From Chitinophagales bacterium (GTDB lineage: Bacteria > Bacteroidota > Bacteroidia > Chitinophagales > CAIODY01), in NCBI GenBank assembly GCA_026461075.1, contig JAPJNH010000053.1, forward strand, positions 1-46,727: a DNA stretch of 46,727 nt, read 5' to 3'. How positions within the stretch are numbered: the stretch's first letter is position 1; each line of letters begins with the position of its first letter. A model generated the notes under the pieces. That model was not told the DNA's origin and did not search any database. It was given only the letters and a program-made list of their open reading frames with translations. The position numbers and the translations under genes are program-made. Positions 27,819 through 36,616 of the stretch are shown piece by piece.

Positions 27819-29315
27819 TTAGAAAGGATAGATGGCTTTATATTTAGCCTCTGCGTAGTTTAGGAAATAAGTTGGGTTGAGCGATTCTCCGCCTATGCGT
27901 TGACAAAGTTCGTCTGCAGTATATTGACGGCCGTATTGATGAATATTTTCACGCAACCAACCTAAAAGGGTAGCGCAATGACCACTTTCAAGTTGCGATG
28001 CTAATTCAGGAATAGCTTGCTCAGCGTAGTAGAAAAATTGAGCCGCATAAAAAGAGCCAATGCTGTAGGTTGGGAAGTAACCGAAGCTACCATGCGACCA
28101 ATGAATGTCTTGCAGACAGCCTTTCAAATCGTTTGGCACTTCTACTCCGAGATATTCTTTATACTTCGCATTCCAAGCCTCTGGTATTTGAGCAACTTCT
28201 AAACTGCCTTCTATCAGTGCTTTTTCAATTTCGAAGCGAATTAATACATGAAAGTGATACGTCAATTCATCCGCTTCGATACGAATAAATGAAGGCTCTA
28301 CTTTATTCATCGCCGCATAGAAATCTTCTAGCGCCACACGCTTCAAGGCTTCTGGAAATTGTTCCTGCAATGAGCTATAGTGGCATTTCCAATAGGTAAG
28401 ACTTCTGCCCACCATATTTTCCCATAAACGACTCTGTGATTCATGAATGCCGAGTGATACCGCTTCTCCGCCCGGTAATCCATATTCTTCTTCCGGCAAT
28501 CCTTGTTCGTATAATCCATGTCCACCCTCATGCAAGCACGACCAGGTCATGGCATTAAAATCTTCTTCGTCTACTTTGGTTGTAAGACGTACATCGCTAG
28601 AAGCGAAGTTGGTAGTGAAGGGGTGAATGGAAAGATCTTGACGACCTGCCTCGAAGTCGAAGCCGATATTTTTGAGCAATTTCATTCCGAACTCCCACTG
28701 TTTGTCTTTATCGAAGGTTTCGCGCATGAAATCGTCGTTCACCTGCTTTTGCGTATTGATTTTGGCCAACAAAGCTTTAAGCGGTTCCTTAACGGAGTCG
28801 AACACGCGCGTCATTTCGGCGGTAGTGAGCCCTGGTTCGTATAAATTCAACAAAGCGTCATAAGGATGATCCTTGTAGCCAAGCATTTTAGCTTCTTCGC
28901 GTTTCATGTCGACCAGCTTCGCCAAGGAAGGTGCGAATTGCTGAAAATCATGGTTCTCTCGTGCAGCCACCCAGTTGTGATAGGCTTCGGCAATCGTTTG
29001 AGAAAGGCGAATAACCCATTCTGTTGGGTATTTCTGCTCGCGGGTATAGTCTTCTAAACTGAGCTTTACATTGCTTAGTTCTTTTTCAGATAGCTCAGCA
29101 TTAGCTGGATTCAAGGCTTGAAGGATTTCTCCGAAAGCCTTATCTGTAAACATTTCATGGGCGATGCCACTCAATGTTGACAGTTGTTGAGCGCGTATAC
29201 CTGCCGCCTTGGAAGGAAGGTAGGTTTCTTGGTCCCAGTTGAGTACGGCAGCTGCCATTCTGACATCTGCGATCTTCTGCAACTGGCGTTTGTATTCTTG
29301 GTAATTTGTTTGCAT
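27819..29315 (-). CDS. M32 family metallocarboxypeptidase
   Basis: A 498-residue cytoplasmic zinc carboxypeptidase without signal peptide. The HExxH motif HEGGH is at 262-266 with the family context LHEGGHGLYEQG, and the third ligand region HESQSRLWEN is at 291-300. The length is that of thermostable carboxypeptidase 1 relatives (about 500). It removes C-terminal residues from peptides. I start it at ATG 29315 because the longer frame opens with TTG (29342-29340), which is the end of a TATTTTTG promoter box. It is followed by the MMPL gene on the same strand. Confidence 0.93.
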   Translation of the reverse strand: MQTNYQEYKRQLQKIADVRMAAAVLNWDQETYLPSKAAGIRAQQLSTLSGIAHEMFTDKAFGEILQALNPANAELSEKELSNVKLSLEDYTREQKYPTEWVIRLSQTIAEAYHNWVAARENHDFQQFAPSLAKLVDMKREEAKMLGYKDHPYDALLNLYEPGLTTAEMTRVFDSVKEPLKALLAKINTQKQVNDDFMRETFDKDKQWEFGMKLLKNIGFDFEAGRQDLSIHPFTTNFASSDVRLTTKVDEEDFNAMTWSCLHEGGHGLYEQGLPEEEYGLPGGEAVSLGIHESQSRLWENMVGRSLTYWKCHYSSLQEQFPEALKRVALEDFYAAMNKVEPSFIRIEADELTYHFHVLIRFEIEKALIEGSLEVAQIPEAWNAKYKEYLGVEVPNDLKGCLQDIHWSHGSFGYFPTYSIGSFYAAQFFYYAEQAIPELASQLESGHCATLLGWLRENIHQYGRQYTADELCQRIGGESLNPTYFLNYAEAKYKAIYPF

Positions 29316-29339
29316 ACCTATAGTTGGGGTCGTAACCGT

Positions 29340-29347
29340 CAAAAATA
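29340..29347 (-). promoter_or_regulatory. -7 box of the M32 / MMPL unit
   Basis: Perfect TATTTTTG on the minus strand, 24 bases before the ATG at 29315, in a divergent intergenic region shared with the PorP/SprF gene. Confidence 0.6.
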
Positions 29348-29415
29348 AGAAAAATAAGCCTTTTTATCCCTTAAAAAAAGATAGGGCAAAGGCCTTAACT
29401 TATGGGATAAATTTT

Positions 29416-29423
29416 TATTTTTG
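29416..29423 (+). promoter_or_regulatory. -7 box of the PorP/SprF unit
   Basis: Perfect TATTTTTG, 36 bases before the ATG at 29460. With the minus-strand box at 29340-29347 it makes a divergent promoter pair about 70 bases apart. Confidence 0.6.
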
Positions 29424-29459
29424 TTAGTGGAGTAAAATCCGATTAGACCTCTGTACCCT

Positions 29460-30500
29460 ATGACTATGAATCGAACCAATATATTTCGATGCGTTGTGGT
29501 GTTTTTCTTGTTGCTGAGTGGCTATGCTACGCAAGCGCAAGATATACATTTGACGCAGTTTTATCATAACCCAATTTTATTAAATCCTGCTCAAGCGGGA
29601 TTGGCCTGCAACTGGCGTGTAGGGGTTAATTATCGTAGCCAATGGGGCAGTGTAACATCGCCTTACAAAACGACTGCAGCGTATTATGATATTCCGGTTT
29701 ATCTTAACCGTAAGCGTTCTGCGGCACTAGGCTTGGGAGTTGGTATTTTCAATGACGTTGCTTCAAATGTTATCTCTACGATGGAGGTTACGCCAACATT
29801 TGCCTTGCATCTAGGCTTTGGCGAGAACTATCAACAGTACAAATTATCCTTCGGCGCACAACCTGCTTTCCGCCAACGAAAGGTGGATGTAGGTGCTTTA
29901 ACTTGGGAGACCCAATGGGACGGAAATTATATTGACCCATATCGTAACTCTTTCGAAACCAATTTGAACACTGGAACCTCTACTGTTTTCGACATGAATG
30001 CAGGTTTACAGTTTTCTGGGGTTGTGAATGAGCAATTAAGTTTCTATTCTGGATTGGCCTTGTTCCACGTAATGAGTCCTGTAGAGTCTTTCTATAATGG
30101 TTCATCTAATGAATTGAATTCTCGTAAAGTTTTTCATGCAACGGTACGTTATAAGATGAATGAGAATTTGAGTATCATCCCGAACATTTTATACATGGCG
30201 CAGTCAAGAGCGAGCGAGTTTAACTTCGGAGGAGAAGTGAACTACAATGTAAATAATGATGAAGATGGATTAGCCTATTTCGGAGGCGTTTATTATCGTA
30301 TGAAAGATGCGACCCAGTTTATGGTTGGAGGGGAAATGAATCGTTTCCGCGCAGCTATCTCCTATGATGTGAATATGTCTGGTTTACGTTCTGCATCGAA
30401 ATATCGCGGAGGCTTTGAATTTGCGATTATGTACAAGGCGCCGTGTTACTCAACACCGCCACCACCACCGCCGCCATTCTTCGTTTGTCCTCGTTTTTAA
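29460..30500 (+). CDS. PorP/SprF family type IX secretion membrane protein
   Basis: A 346-residue outer-membrane barrel with a signal peptide (about 1-27, TQAQD). The family opening DIHLTQFYHNPILLNPAQAG and NYRSQWGS are the PorP/SprF signature. PorP/SprF proteins anchor or assemble T9SS parts in the outer membrane, often together with a PorE-like OmpA protein, which is the next gene 33 bases downstream. The C-terminus carries a run of seven prolines (30458-30478) and a CPRF end after the last strand, which is unusual for a barrel protein. ATG 29466 is an alternative start. Confidence 0.88.
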   Translation: MTMNRTNIFRCVVVFFLLLSGYATQAQDIHLTQFYHNPILLNPAQAGLACNWRVGVNYRSQWGSVTSPYKTTAAYYDIPVYLNRKRSAALGLGVGIFNDVASNVISTMEVTPTFALHLGFGENYQQYKLSFGAQPAFRQRKVDVGALTWETQWDGNYIDPYRNSFETNLNTGTSTVFDMNAGLQFSGVVNEQLSFYSGLALFHVMSPVESFYNGSSNELNSRKVFHATVRYKMNENLSIIPNILYMAQSRASEFNFGGEVNYNVNNDEDGLAYFGGVYYRMKDATQFMVGGEMNRFRAAISYDVNMSGLRSASKYRGGFEFAIMYKAPCYSTPPPPPPPFFVCPRF

Positions 30501-30533
30501 TAATCATCTATCATCTAATCGAATTCGCTTAAT

Positions 30534-32987
30534 ATGAATCGAATATATACTATTGCATTATTGTTTTTTGCGTTGTTGGCTTCCAATCCAATTTTCGCTC
30601 AAGACGTGCAAGATCCTATGGATATTCCAACAAAACGTAAGTTGGAAATTGCTGATAATTTGGCAAAAATCGGAAGCTATTATAACGCAATCGATTATTA
30701 TAAATCCTACATGAAGGATGAAAAAGATGATGCAGATGTTGCGTTTAAGTTAGCGGATGCTTACCGTAATGCCCGCGACTATGTGAACGCGGAGGAATGG
30801 TATAAGAAGGCATTTGCGATGAATAAGACTGAAAACATGAACGCACAGTTTTTCTATGCACTCATGATGAAATATAATGGCAAGTACGATCAAGCTAAAA
30901 CGTTGTTTGATAAGATCGCGAAGTCGTATAAAGGCGATGAAGAAGATCCAAAGGCTGCCGTTATTAAAATCGCGAAAGAAGAGTCTAAGGGTTGTGAGTT
31001 GGCTTTGAAAATGATCAATAACCCATTAAAGTTGGTGGTAAAGCATCTTGGTAAAAATGTAAACAACCATTACTCTGATTTTGGACCTGCAGCTGTAACA
31101 GATTTGAAAATGATTTATTCCTCTATCAAATCAGATACCGTAGTAGTTGTCGGAGGAACCGATCGCGCTTCCTATGTGTCGCGTATTTATGAGACCTCTC
31201 GCAAAAATAAAAATGGTGCTTGGGGTAAGCCTAAAGAATTTGGGGATGGAAATATTAATAGCAATATGGATCATACCGGTAACGGTAGCTTTAGTCCTGA
31301 CGGTAAATATTTCTTCTTCTCTCGTTGTCGTGAAGTATCTCCAACTGATTTGCACTTGCATTGCGATATTTATTTCTCAGAACGTAAAGGCGAGTCATGG
31401 TCAAGCCCATCACGCTTATCAAGTAATGTAAATAAGGCAGGAACGAATAATACACAGCCTGCTGCTGCTAAGGGAGGGAAGCCAGGTGAAATCATTCTTT
31501 ACTTCGTTTCTGATCGTGAAGAGGGAAGTGCAGGCGGACAAGATTTGTATTATACTACGTTCAAAAAAGACGGCTCATGTACAGCGCCAGTAAATCTTGG
31601 CAAGAAAATTAATACGGCTGGTGACGAGGTAACTCCTTACTATGATGAAAAAGAAAAGACCTTATACTTCTCTTCGAACGGACGTGTAGGCATGGGTGGT
31701 TTTGATATCTTCCGTGTAAAAGGAACTACAAAAAAATTTGAAGATCCTACCAACGTAGGTTATCCAATCAACTCTTCTGTAGACGATCGCTATTTCTCCC
31801 ATTGGCCGAATCATCGTGGTGGCTTCTTCGTATCTAACCGCCCAGGAGGTTATGAATTGAAGAGCGCTACTTGTTGCGATGATATCTATCAATTCGACTA
31901 TATCATCATCCCTCACTTTGCAGTGAAAGGACGCATCTACGATTCTGAAGATAAGAAGAAAAAGAATCCATTATTAACTGCCGTGGTTCAAATCACTTGC
32001 GACTCCGCAGAGAAAGATGCGATGCGTTATGATACTACGTTCTCTCGTAACAAAGCAACGTATATGTTCAACCTTGCACGCAATCAATCGTACAAGATTC
32101 ACGTAACGAAGGATGGCTATTATGCAAACAACGCTACATGTTCGGTGAAAGGGATGGATGAAAGTGATACAATGACAGTAGATATCTTCATCGAGAAGAT
32201 CAAGCCTAAATCAGTGCGTATCGAAGGTATTTATTATGCATACGACCGTGCTGAATTGCAAGCTGAATCTGAACCAGCCTTGAAACAATTGTTGGGGATT
32301 TTGAATGACAATCCTGTGATTAAAGTTGAAATCAGTTCGCATACGGATAACCGCGGTAATGACGCGTATAACATGAAGTTGTCACAAGCGCGTGCGGAAA
32401 GTGTGGTGAAATACTTAATCACAAATGGTATCGATAAACAACGTCTGGTTGCGAAAGGATATGGTGAAACACATCCGGATACGATCAACCAAAATCCAGA
32501 TGGTAGCGACTGTCCTGTATGTCGTGCCCGTAACCGTCGTACCGAATTTAAGATCATTGGTCAGATTGCTAATACAACGATCATTTACGACCAAGCAGCG
32601 CCTATTACAGTAGATTCAGCAACGACTACGCAAGAGGTAGAAGCGCGTGAGAAAGAAGGTAAGGGTGCTAACTTTATTGGCAATCCAACTAACAAACCTG
32701 CCACAGATAACCCTGCTCCGGCAGGTACTGGAACGGGTACTAAAACAACCCCTGCGAAAGCAGCTCCGAAGACCACATCAAGCGAAGACAACGAAGAAGC
32801 TAGTTCTGATGAGTCGAGCGATGATAGCGCTGATGTGGCTCCTGCAACGAATGATGACGAAGACAGTAGCGCTTCTAAGTCGAAGTCGAGCGGCGCCAAA
32901 ACAAAAACAACAACTCCTGCTACTAAATCGACTACTTCCAAGAGCAGTAGTGGTAGCAAGAAAAAAGGATCTGTTGAAGAAGACTAA
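30534..32987 (+). CDS. PorE-like OmpA family protein (TPR, PD40 propeller, carboxypeptidase-regulatory, OmpA_C)
   Basis: An 817-residue exported protein with a signal peptide (1-22, IFAQ). Domain order: TPR-like helices (about 35-135), a WD40-like PD40 propeller (about 190-450, with FSPDGKYFFFSR and TLYFSSNGRVGMGGFDI), a carboxypeptidase-regulatory-like domain (about 460-550), an OmpA peptidoglycan-binding domain (about 570-680, with SSHTDNRGNDAYN and LSQARAESV) and a Thr/Ser/Ala/Lys/Asp-rich tail (about 700-817). The first four match PorE, which ties the type IX machinery to peptidoglycan. PorE is a lipoprotein, whereas this copy has a type I-like signal and an added tail. It follows PorP/SprF and ends at a terminator. 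Confidence 0.85.
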   Translation: MNRIYTIALLFFALLASNPIFAQDVQDPMDIPTKRKLEIADNLAKIGSYYNAIDYYKSYMKDEKDDADVAFKLADAYRNARDYVNAEEWYKKAFAMNKTENMNAQFFYALMMKYNGKYDQAKTLFDKIAKSYKGDEEDPKAAVIKIAKEESKGCELALKMINNPLKLVVKHLGKNVNNHYSDFGPAAVTDLKMIYSSIKSDTVVVVGGTDRASYVSRIYETSRKNKNGAWGKPKEFGDGNINSNMDHTGNGSFSPDGKYFFFSRCREVSPTDLHLHCDIYFSERKGESWSSPSRLSSNVNKAGTNNTQPAAAKGGKPGEIILYFVSDREEGSAGGQDLYYTTFKKDGSCTAPVNLGKKINTAGDEVTPYYDEKEKTLYFSSNGRVGMGGFDIFRVKGTTKKFEDPTNVGYPINSSVDDRYFSHWPNHRGGFFVSNRPGGYELKSATCCDDIYQFDYIIIPHFAVKGRIYDSEDKKKKNPLLTAVVQITCDSAEKDAMRYDTTFSRNKATYMFNLARNQSYKIHVTKDGYYANNATCSVKGMDESDTMTVDIFIEKIKPKSVRIEGIYYAYDRAELQAESEPALKQLLGILNDNPVIKVEISSHTDNRGNDAYNMKLSQARAESVVKYLITNGIDKQRLVAKGYGETHPDTINQNPDGSDCPVCRARNRRTEFKIIGQIANTTIIYDQAAPITVDSATTTQEVEAREKEGKGANFIGNPTNKPATDNPAPAGTGTGTKTTPAKAAPKTTSSEDNEEASSDESSDDSADVAPATNDDEDSSASKSKSSGAKTKTTTPATKSTTSKSSSGSKKKGSVEED

Positions 32988-33006
32988 TTCAATTTTTTAA
33001 AAATAG

Positions 33007-33034
33007 GCCCGTTGACGACAGTCGACGGGCTTTC
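33007..33034 (+). terminator. Intrinsic terminator after the PorE-like gene
   Basis: The stem GCCCGTTGAC (33007-33016) pairs with GTCGACGGGC (33021-33030) around GACA, with one G-U pair. The following T tract is short and interrupted (TTTCTTATT), so read-through into the DUF4292 gene 12 bases downstream is possible. Confidence 0.7.
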
Positions 33035-33045
33035 TTATTCTTATT

Positions 33046-33837
33046 ATGCGTAAGTTATTTTTATTATTTGTTTTTATAGGGCTCCTTTCTTCTGCTTGCA
33101 AAACAGTGCATCAGACGAAGACGCGTGTGGAAGGGGAAAAGACGTCTACCGCTGATTTGTTGAAGAAATTGGAGCAGCCAGATATCCCGTACAAGTGGTT
33201 TTTTGCCAAAGCGAAGATTCAAATTGAAGATTCGCATAATGATAATACGGTGAATGCCGTTATCCGTATGAAGAAGGATAGCGTGATTTGGATTTCACTT
33301 AATGCGTTGGTAGGAATTGAAGTGTCACGTATGCTGATAACGCCTGATTCGGTAAAGATGTTGGATCGTTTTAATAAGCGTTATTATGCACGTTCATTTA
33401 GCTATGTACAGCAGATGACTGGCGTAGACGATTTGAACTTTGCCCAGTTGCAACGCATGATTATGGGCAATGATATGCAAGCAATGGATCCTACTAAAAC
33501 GGAAGTGGTCAAGACAGATAGTAGCTATCAGGTTAACAGTCATGAAAGCCAGATAGAGAGCGTGATTTGGATCAACGCCTTGAATTTCACAATGGCGAAA
33601 AAGGAATTGAAAAACAAAGTGATTAATCAGTCGTATGAAATGGATTATGACGATTATCGTTTGTTGGCGGATCGCTTATTCTCGTATAGAAGAAGGGTGC
33701 GTTTGGCTACGAAAGAAGTGTATAATTTGAATATAGAATATCAGAAGGTGACTTTAGATGAGCCACAGAAGTTTCCGTTCAATGTGCCTGATAAATATTT
33801 AGTGGTTAAGCCAGAAACGAAGGAAGAAAAGAAATGA
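33046..33837 (+). CDS. DUF4292 lipoprotein
   Basis: A 263-residue lipoprotein (lipobox LSSAC, Cys18) of the DUF4292 family. The family fold is thought to be LolA/LolB-like, based on a curved beta-sheet with lines such as NAVIRMKKDSVIWISLNALVGIEVSRMLITPDSV, so lipid or lipoprotein handling in the envelope is plausible, but no activity is established. Its last four bases (ATGA) overlap the lptC start, showing translational coupling. The terminator just upstream leaves only 12 bases for a promoter, so expression may depend on read-through. Confidence 0.8.
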   Translation: MRKLFLLFVFIGLLSSACKTVHQTKTRVEGEKTSTADLLKKLEQPDIPYKWFFAKAKIQIEDSHNDNTVNAVIRMKKDSVIWISLNALVGIEVSRMLITPDSVKMLDRFNKRYYARSFSYVQQMTGVDDLNFAQLQRMIMGNDMQAMDPTKTEVVKTDSSYQVNSHESQIESVIWINALNFTMAKKELKNKVINQSYEMDYDDYRLLADRLFSYRRRVRLATKEVYNLNIEYQKVTLDEPQKFPFNVPDKYLVVKPETKEEKK

Positions 33838-34373
33838 GTGGGGTACGCACCTTATGGATTTTGCTGTTAGTGGGCTTTCTGCAAGCTTGTGTGAATGATA
33901 TGGCCAAGGTGAATCGTATTGCCAGTGATAAGGAGGCGAGTTCAGAGGTGGTGAAGAATGTGTTTACAACCTATAGCGTAAAGGGGCATTTAAGAGCCAA
34001 AATGCGTTCTCCTGAATTGGTGGTGACAACTATGCCAAAGCCAGGCAAAGAGATGCCTGCGGGCTTAGAAGTGCAGTTTTATGATGACAGTTTGCGTGAG
34101 AATGGGAAATTAAGCGCGAAATACGGTTTCAACGACGAATTACATAATACGATTACCGTTCGTAAGAATGTAGTGGTGGTGAATGTAAAGGGTGAACAGC
34201 TAGAAACGGAGGAGCTCAACTGGGATATGAATAAGCATATCTTGTATACCGATAAGTTTGTAAAAATCACCACCGACGGAGAGCAACTCTTCGGCGAGGG
34301 CATGGAGGCCCAAGAAGATTTTACCAACTATAAAATCAAAAAGCTTCGCGGTACGGTGAAGGTGAAGAATTAA
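33834..34373 (+). CDS. lptC: LPS export protein LptC (lipoprotein form)
   Basis: A 179-residue LptC-like protein. LptC receives lipopolysaccharide from LptB2FG and passes it to LptA across the periplasm. The lipobox FLQAC gives acylated Cys19 in place of the usual N-terminal membrane helix. The beta-jellyroll core is seen in AGLEVQFYDDSLRENGKLSA, ITVRKNVVVVN and LETEELNWDMNKHILYTDK, the last being the family's most typical block. It is coupled to the DUF4292 gene by a 4-base overlap and its stop overlaps the murA stop on the other strand. Confidence 0.85.
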   Translation: MSGVRTLWILLLVGFLQACVNDMAKVNRIASDKEASSEVVKNVFTTYSVKGHLRAKMRSPELVVTTMPKPGKEMPAGLEVQFYDDSLRENGKLSAKYGFNDELHNTITVRKNVVVVNVKGEQLETEELNWDMNKHILYTDKFVKITTDGEQLFGEGMEAQEDFTNYKIKKLRGTVKVKN

Positions 34374-35680
34374 TTATTAATCCGTTTAATATTTGCTCCG
34401 ATCGCATTTAAGCGCTGGTCGATAAACTGATAGCCTCTATCAATTTGCTCAATATTATGGATAGTCGATTTGCCATTTGCTGATAGCGCAGCAATCAATA
34501 AAGCCACACCGGCACGGATATCAGGAGAAGTCATGGAAATGCCTTTTAGCTGATGCTCTCTGTTCAAGCCCATAATACTTGCTCTGTGCGGATCGCAAAG
34601 AATAATCTGCGCACCCATATCAATCAACTTGTCGACAAAGAACAAGCGACTTTCAAACATTTTCTGATGAATCAATACGTTGCCTTTCGCTTGAATGGCC
34701 GTCACCAACACGATACTGATCAAATCGGGCGTAAATCCAGGCCATGGCGCATCGTCGATCGTAAGGATACTGCCGTCGATGAAGTTTTGTATTTCATAGT
34801 GTGCTTGCGCTGGAATCACGATATCATCGCCTTCGACATTCAATTGAATACCGAGTTTTCTAAAGGTATTCGGAATATTTCCCAAATGTTCGTAGCCAAC
34901 ACCTTGAATACGCATATTCGACTGCGTCATAGCTGCTAAGCCGATAAAGCTTCCTACTTCAATCATATCCGGCAACATGCGATGTGTGGTGCCACCTAAT
35001 TTCGTAACGCCTTCAATCGTCAAGAGGTTTGATCCGATACCAGTGATTTTCGCACCCATACGATTCAACATATTGCAAAGCTGTTGTAGATAGGGCTCGC
35101 AGGCTGCGTTGAAAATGGTCGTGGTGCCTTCTGCCAAAACAGCGGCCATCACGATGTTTGCGGTACCCGTCACACTCGTCTCTTCCAACAACATATACGT
35201 ACCTTTCAATTTTTTTGCTTCCATGCGGAAGAAATGCTCTTCGGAGTCGAAGTTGAAAGTAGCGCCTAAATTTTGAAAACCGATCAAATGGGTATCCATT
35301 CGACGGCGTCCGATTTTATCTCCTCCCGGCTTCGGTAGATACGCACGTCCGAAACGTGTTAATAAAGGACCTAATACCATCACCGATCCACGCAAAGAAG
35401 AGGCGCGCTTACGGTATTCCGGCGTGGTCATAAAATCCATATTCACATTCGCCGCCTTGAAACTATAGGTATCGTCGCTGATCTTTTTCACCTCCACACC
35501 CATCGAAGCTAATAAGTCGATCAATGCCAATACATCCGCTATTTGCGGGATATTGCTAATCACCATCTCTTGATCGGTCAATAATACTGCCGAAATGATT
35601 TGCAAAGCCTCATTTTTAGCGCCTTGCGGGACGATGGTGCCATTTAATGCTTGGCCGCCGATAACTTCAAAACTTGCCAT
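34370..35680 (-). CDS. murA: UDP-N-acetylglucosamine 1-carboxyvinyltransferase MurA (Asp-type)
   Basis: A 436-residue MurA, the first committed enzyme of peptidoglycan synthesis, adding enolpyruvate from PEP to UDP-GlcNAc. The fold and length are standard: opening GGQALNGTIVPQGAKNEAL with the active-site Lys/Asn pair, RASSLRGSVMVLGPLL at 92-107, and DTHLIGFQNLGA. The mobile loop reads KPGGDKIGRRR, so Asp121 (codon at 35318-35320) replaces the catalytic Cys115 of E. coli, the residue fosfomycin alkylates. Asp-type MurAs are active and fosfomycin-insensitive in other lineages. It starts after a repeat-bearing intergenic stretch downstream of DUF4290, a neighbour pairing common in Bacteroidota, and its end overlaps lptC by four bases. 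Confidence 0.95.
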   Translation of the reverse strand: MASFEVIGGQALNGTIVPQGAKNEALQIISAVLLTDQEMVISNIPQIADVLALIDLLASMGVEVKKISDDTYSFKAANVNMDFMTTPEYRKRASSLRGSVMVLGPLLTRFGRAYLPKPGGDKIGRRRMDTHLIGFQNLGATFNFDSEEHFFRMEAKKLKGTYMLLEETSVTGTANIVMAAVLAEGTTTIFNAACEPYLQQLCNMLNRMGAKITGIGSNLLTIEGVTKLGGTTHRMLPDMIEVGSFIGLAAMTQSNMRIQGVGYEHLGNIPNTFRKLGIQLNVEGDDIVIPAQAHYEIQNFIDGSILTIDDAPWPGFTPDLISIVLVTAIQAKGNVLIHQKMFESRLFFVDKLIDMGAQIILCDPHRASIMGLNREHQLKGISMTSPDIRAGVALLIAALSANGKSTIHNIEQIDRGYQFIDQRLNAIGANIKRINN

Positions 35681-35685
35681 AAGAA

Positions 35686-35713
35686 AATTAAGAATTAAGA
35701 ATTAAGAATTAAA
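35686..35713 (+). repeat. Short AATTAAG tandem array upstream of murA
   Basis: Three full 7-bp AATTAAG units (35686-35706) and one AATTAAA unit. A second array of the same unit lies at 45003-45034. It is directly upstream of the murA start on the minus strand. Confidence 0.75.
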
Positions 35714-35746
35714 AATTGGGAGAGAGCTAATCTTTAATTTATTCTT

Positions 35747-35783
35747 GGTGAATGATGTCCCGAAGTTTCGGGAGGTGAATGAT
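35747..35783. repeat. Palindrome flanked by 10-bp direct repeats
   Basis: TCCCGAA (35758-35764), GT, TTCGGGA (35767-35773) forms a near-perfect palindrome. GGTGAATGAT occurs on each side at 35747-35756 and 35774-35783. It lies in the 188-base gap between DUF4290 and murA. It could be a hairpin, an operator or the scar of a small mobile repeat; a terminator is unlikely because no T tract follows on either strand. Confidence 0.65.
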
Positions 35784-35868
35784 TATATGAAAATAGCAAT
35801 GAAAAACAAGAATGACTTGCTTTCACACCATAACCTATTCACTAAGACCTTGTTAACTGTCGAAAATA

Positions 35869-36612
35869 TTATCTCGGACGGTTATTGCGGTTATTATTGT
35901 TGTTGAAACGGCGTTTGCCATTAAAGCTGCCGCCACTGCTAGTGCCCGTGCCGCTAGTATCGCTGTTGCGATTGCGGTTGTTGTTCGGACGACCATTACG
36001 ATTACGGTTATTGTTTGGACGGCCATTGCGCATATTATTCATGCGACTTAAATCGGTATTATTACGCAACGGCATATTGTTGATGGTCGACTCATCATCC
36101 AAGCGTAATACGCCATTACTCATAAAGGCTAAATCTTCTTTAATCGTATCATCTACCACCGCATCATTGCTGAAATTACGGTAGGTCATTTTCATTACCG
36201 TTGCAATACCTTGTGCAAACTCCATCTGCTTCTCTTTATCCTCCATCTTCAACGCCTTGCTAATCAAAATTTCCACGCTCTTACCATAGTGGCGATAGCG
36301 GATATTTTGCTTCGGATATTTCATTCTTGCAGGACGTGCCGCCTTCTCCTCTGGTGTTGGCGTAGGATAAGGACAGTCGACATCTAAATCATAGTCGGCC
36401 AATATGAAAAGGTGATTCCATAGCTTGATACGATAGTCTTCTACCGATTTACTGGATGGAAATAAAATAGCCATCATCTCAATGATTCCTTTCGCAATTT
36501 TCGTTCTTTCCTCTTTTGTTTCTTTGGATTTCGCAAAATCAACCATTCCTTGAATGTATCGTCCGTACTCGCGGATCTTCATCTTTCCCCGTTGGGAATT
36601 ATACTTCATCAT
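35869..36612 (-). CDS. DUF4290 family protein with Asn/Arg/Gly-rich tail
   Basis: A 247-residue cytoplasmic protein. Residues about 3-175 are the DUF4290 domain ([49 protein letters not shown]), conserved next to murA in Bacteroidota and without known function. The tail (about 180-247) is disordered and rich in Asn, Arg and Gly, like RNA-binding tails, with the 10-residue unit [10 protein letters not shown] twice in a row (196-205 and 206-215). The first ATG (36612) lies exactly four bases after a TACATTTG box, so a leaderless mRNA is likely; a second Met follows at once. Confidence 0.83.
   Translation of the reverse strand: MMKYNSQRGKMKIREYGRYIQGMVDFAKSKETKEERTKIAKGIIEMMAILFPSSKSVEDYRIKLWNHLFILADYDLDVDCPYPTPTPEEKAARPARMKYPKQNIRYRHYGKSVEILISKALKMEDKEKQMEFAQGIATVMKMTYRNFSNDAVVDDTIKEDLAFMSNGVLRLDDESTINNMPLRNNTDLSRMNNMRNGRPNNNRNRNGRPNNNRNRNSDTSGTGTSSGGSFNGKRRFNNNNNRNNRPR
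35968..36027 (-). repeat. Two 30-bp in-frame tandem repeats in the DUF4290 tail
   Basis: 35968-35997 and 35998-36027 encode the same ten residues [10 protein letters not shown] and differ at only a few positions, a recent duplication that could expand or contract. Confidence 0.8.
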
Positions 36613-36616
36613 AGAA

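Noticed and set aside
35686-35713. CRISPR-like or satellite array from AATTAAG repeats
   Set aside because: Units are 7 bp, contiguous and without spacers, and no cas gene is present.
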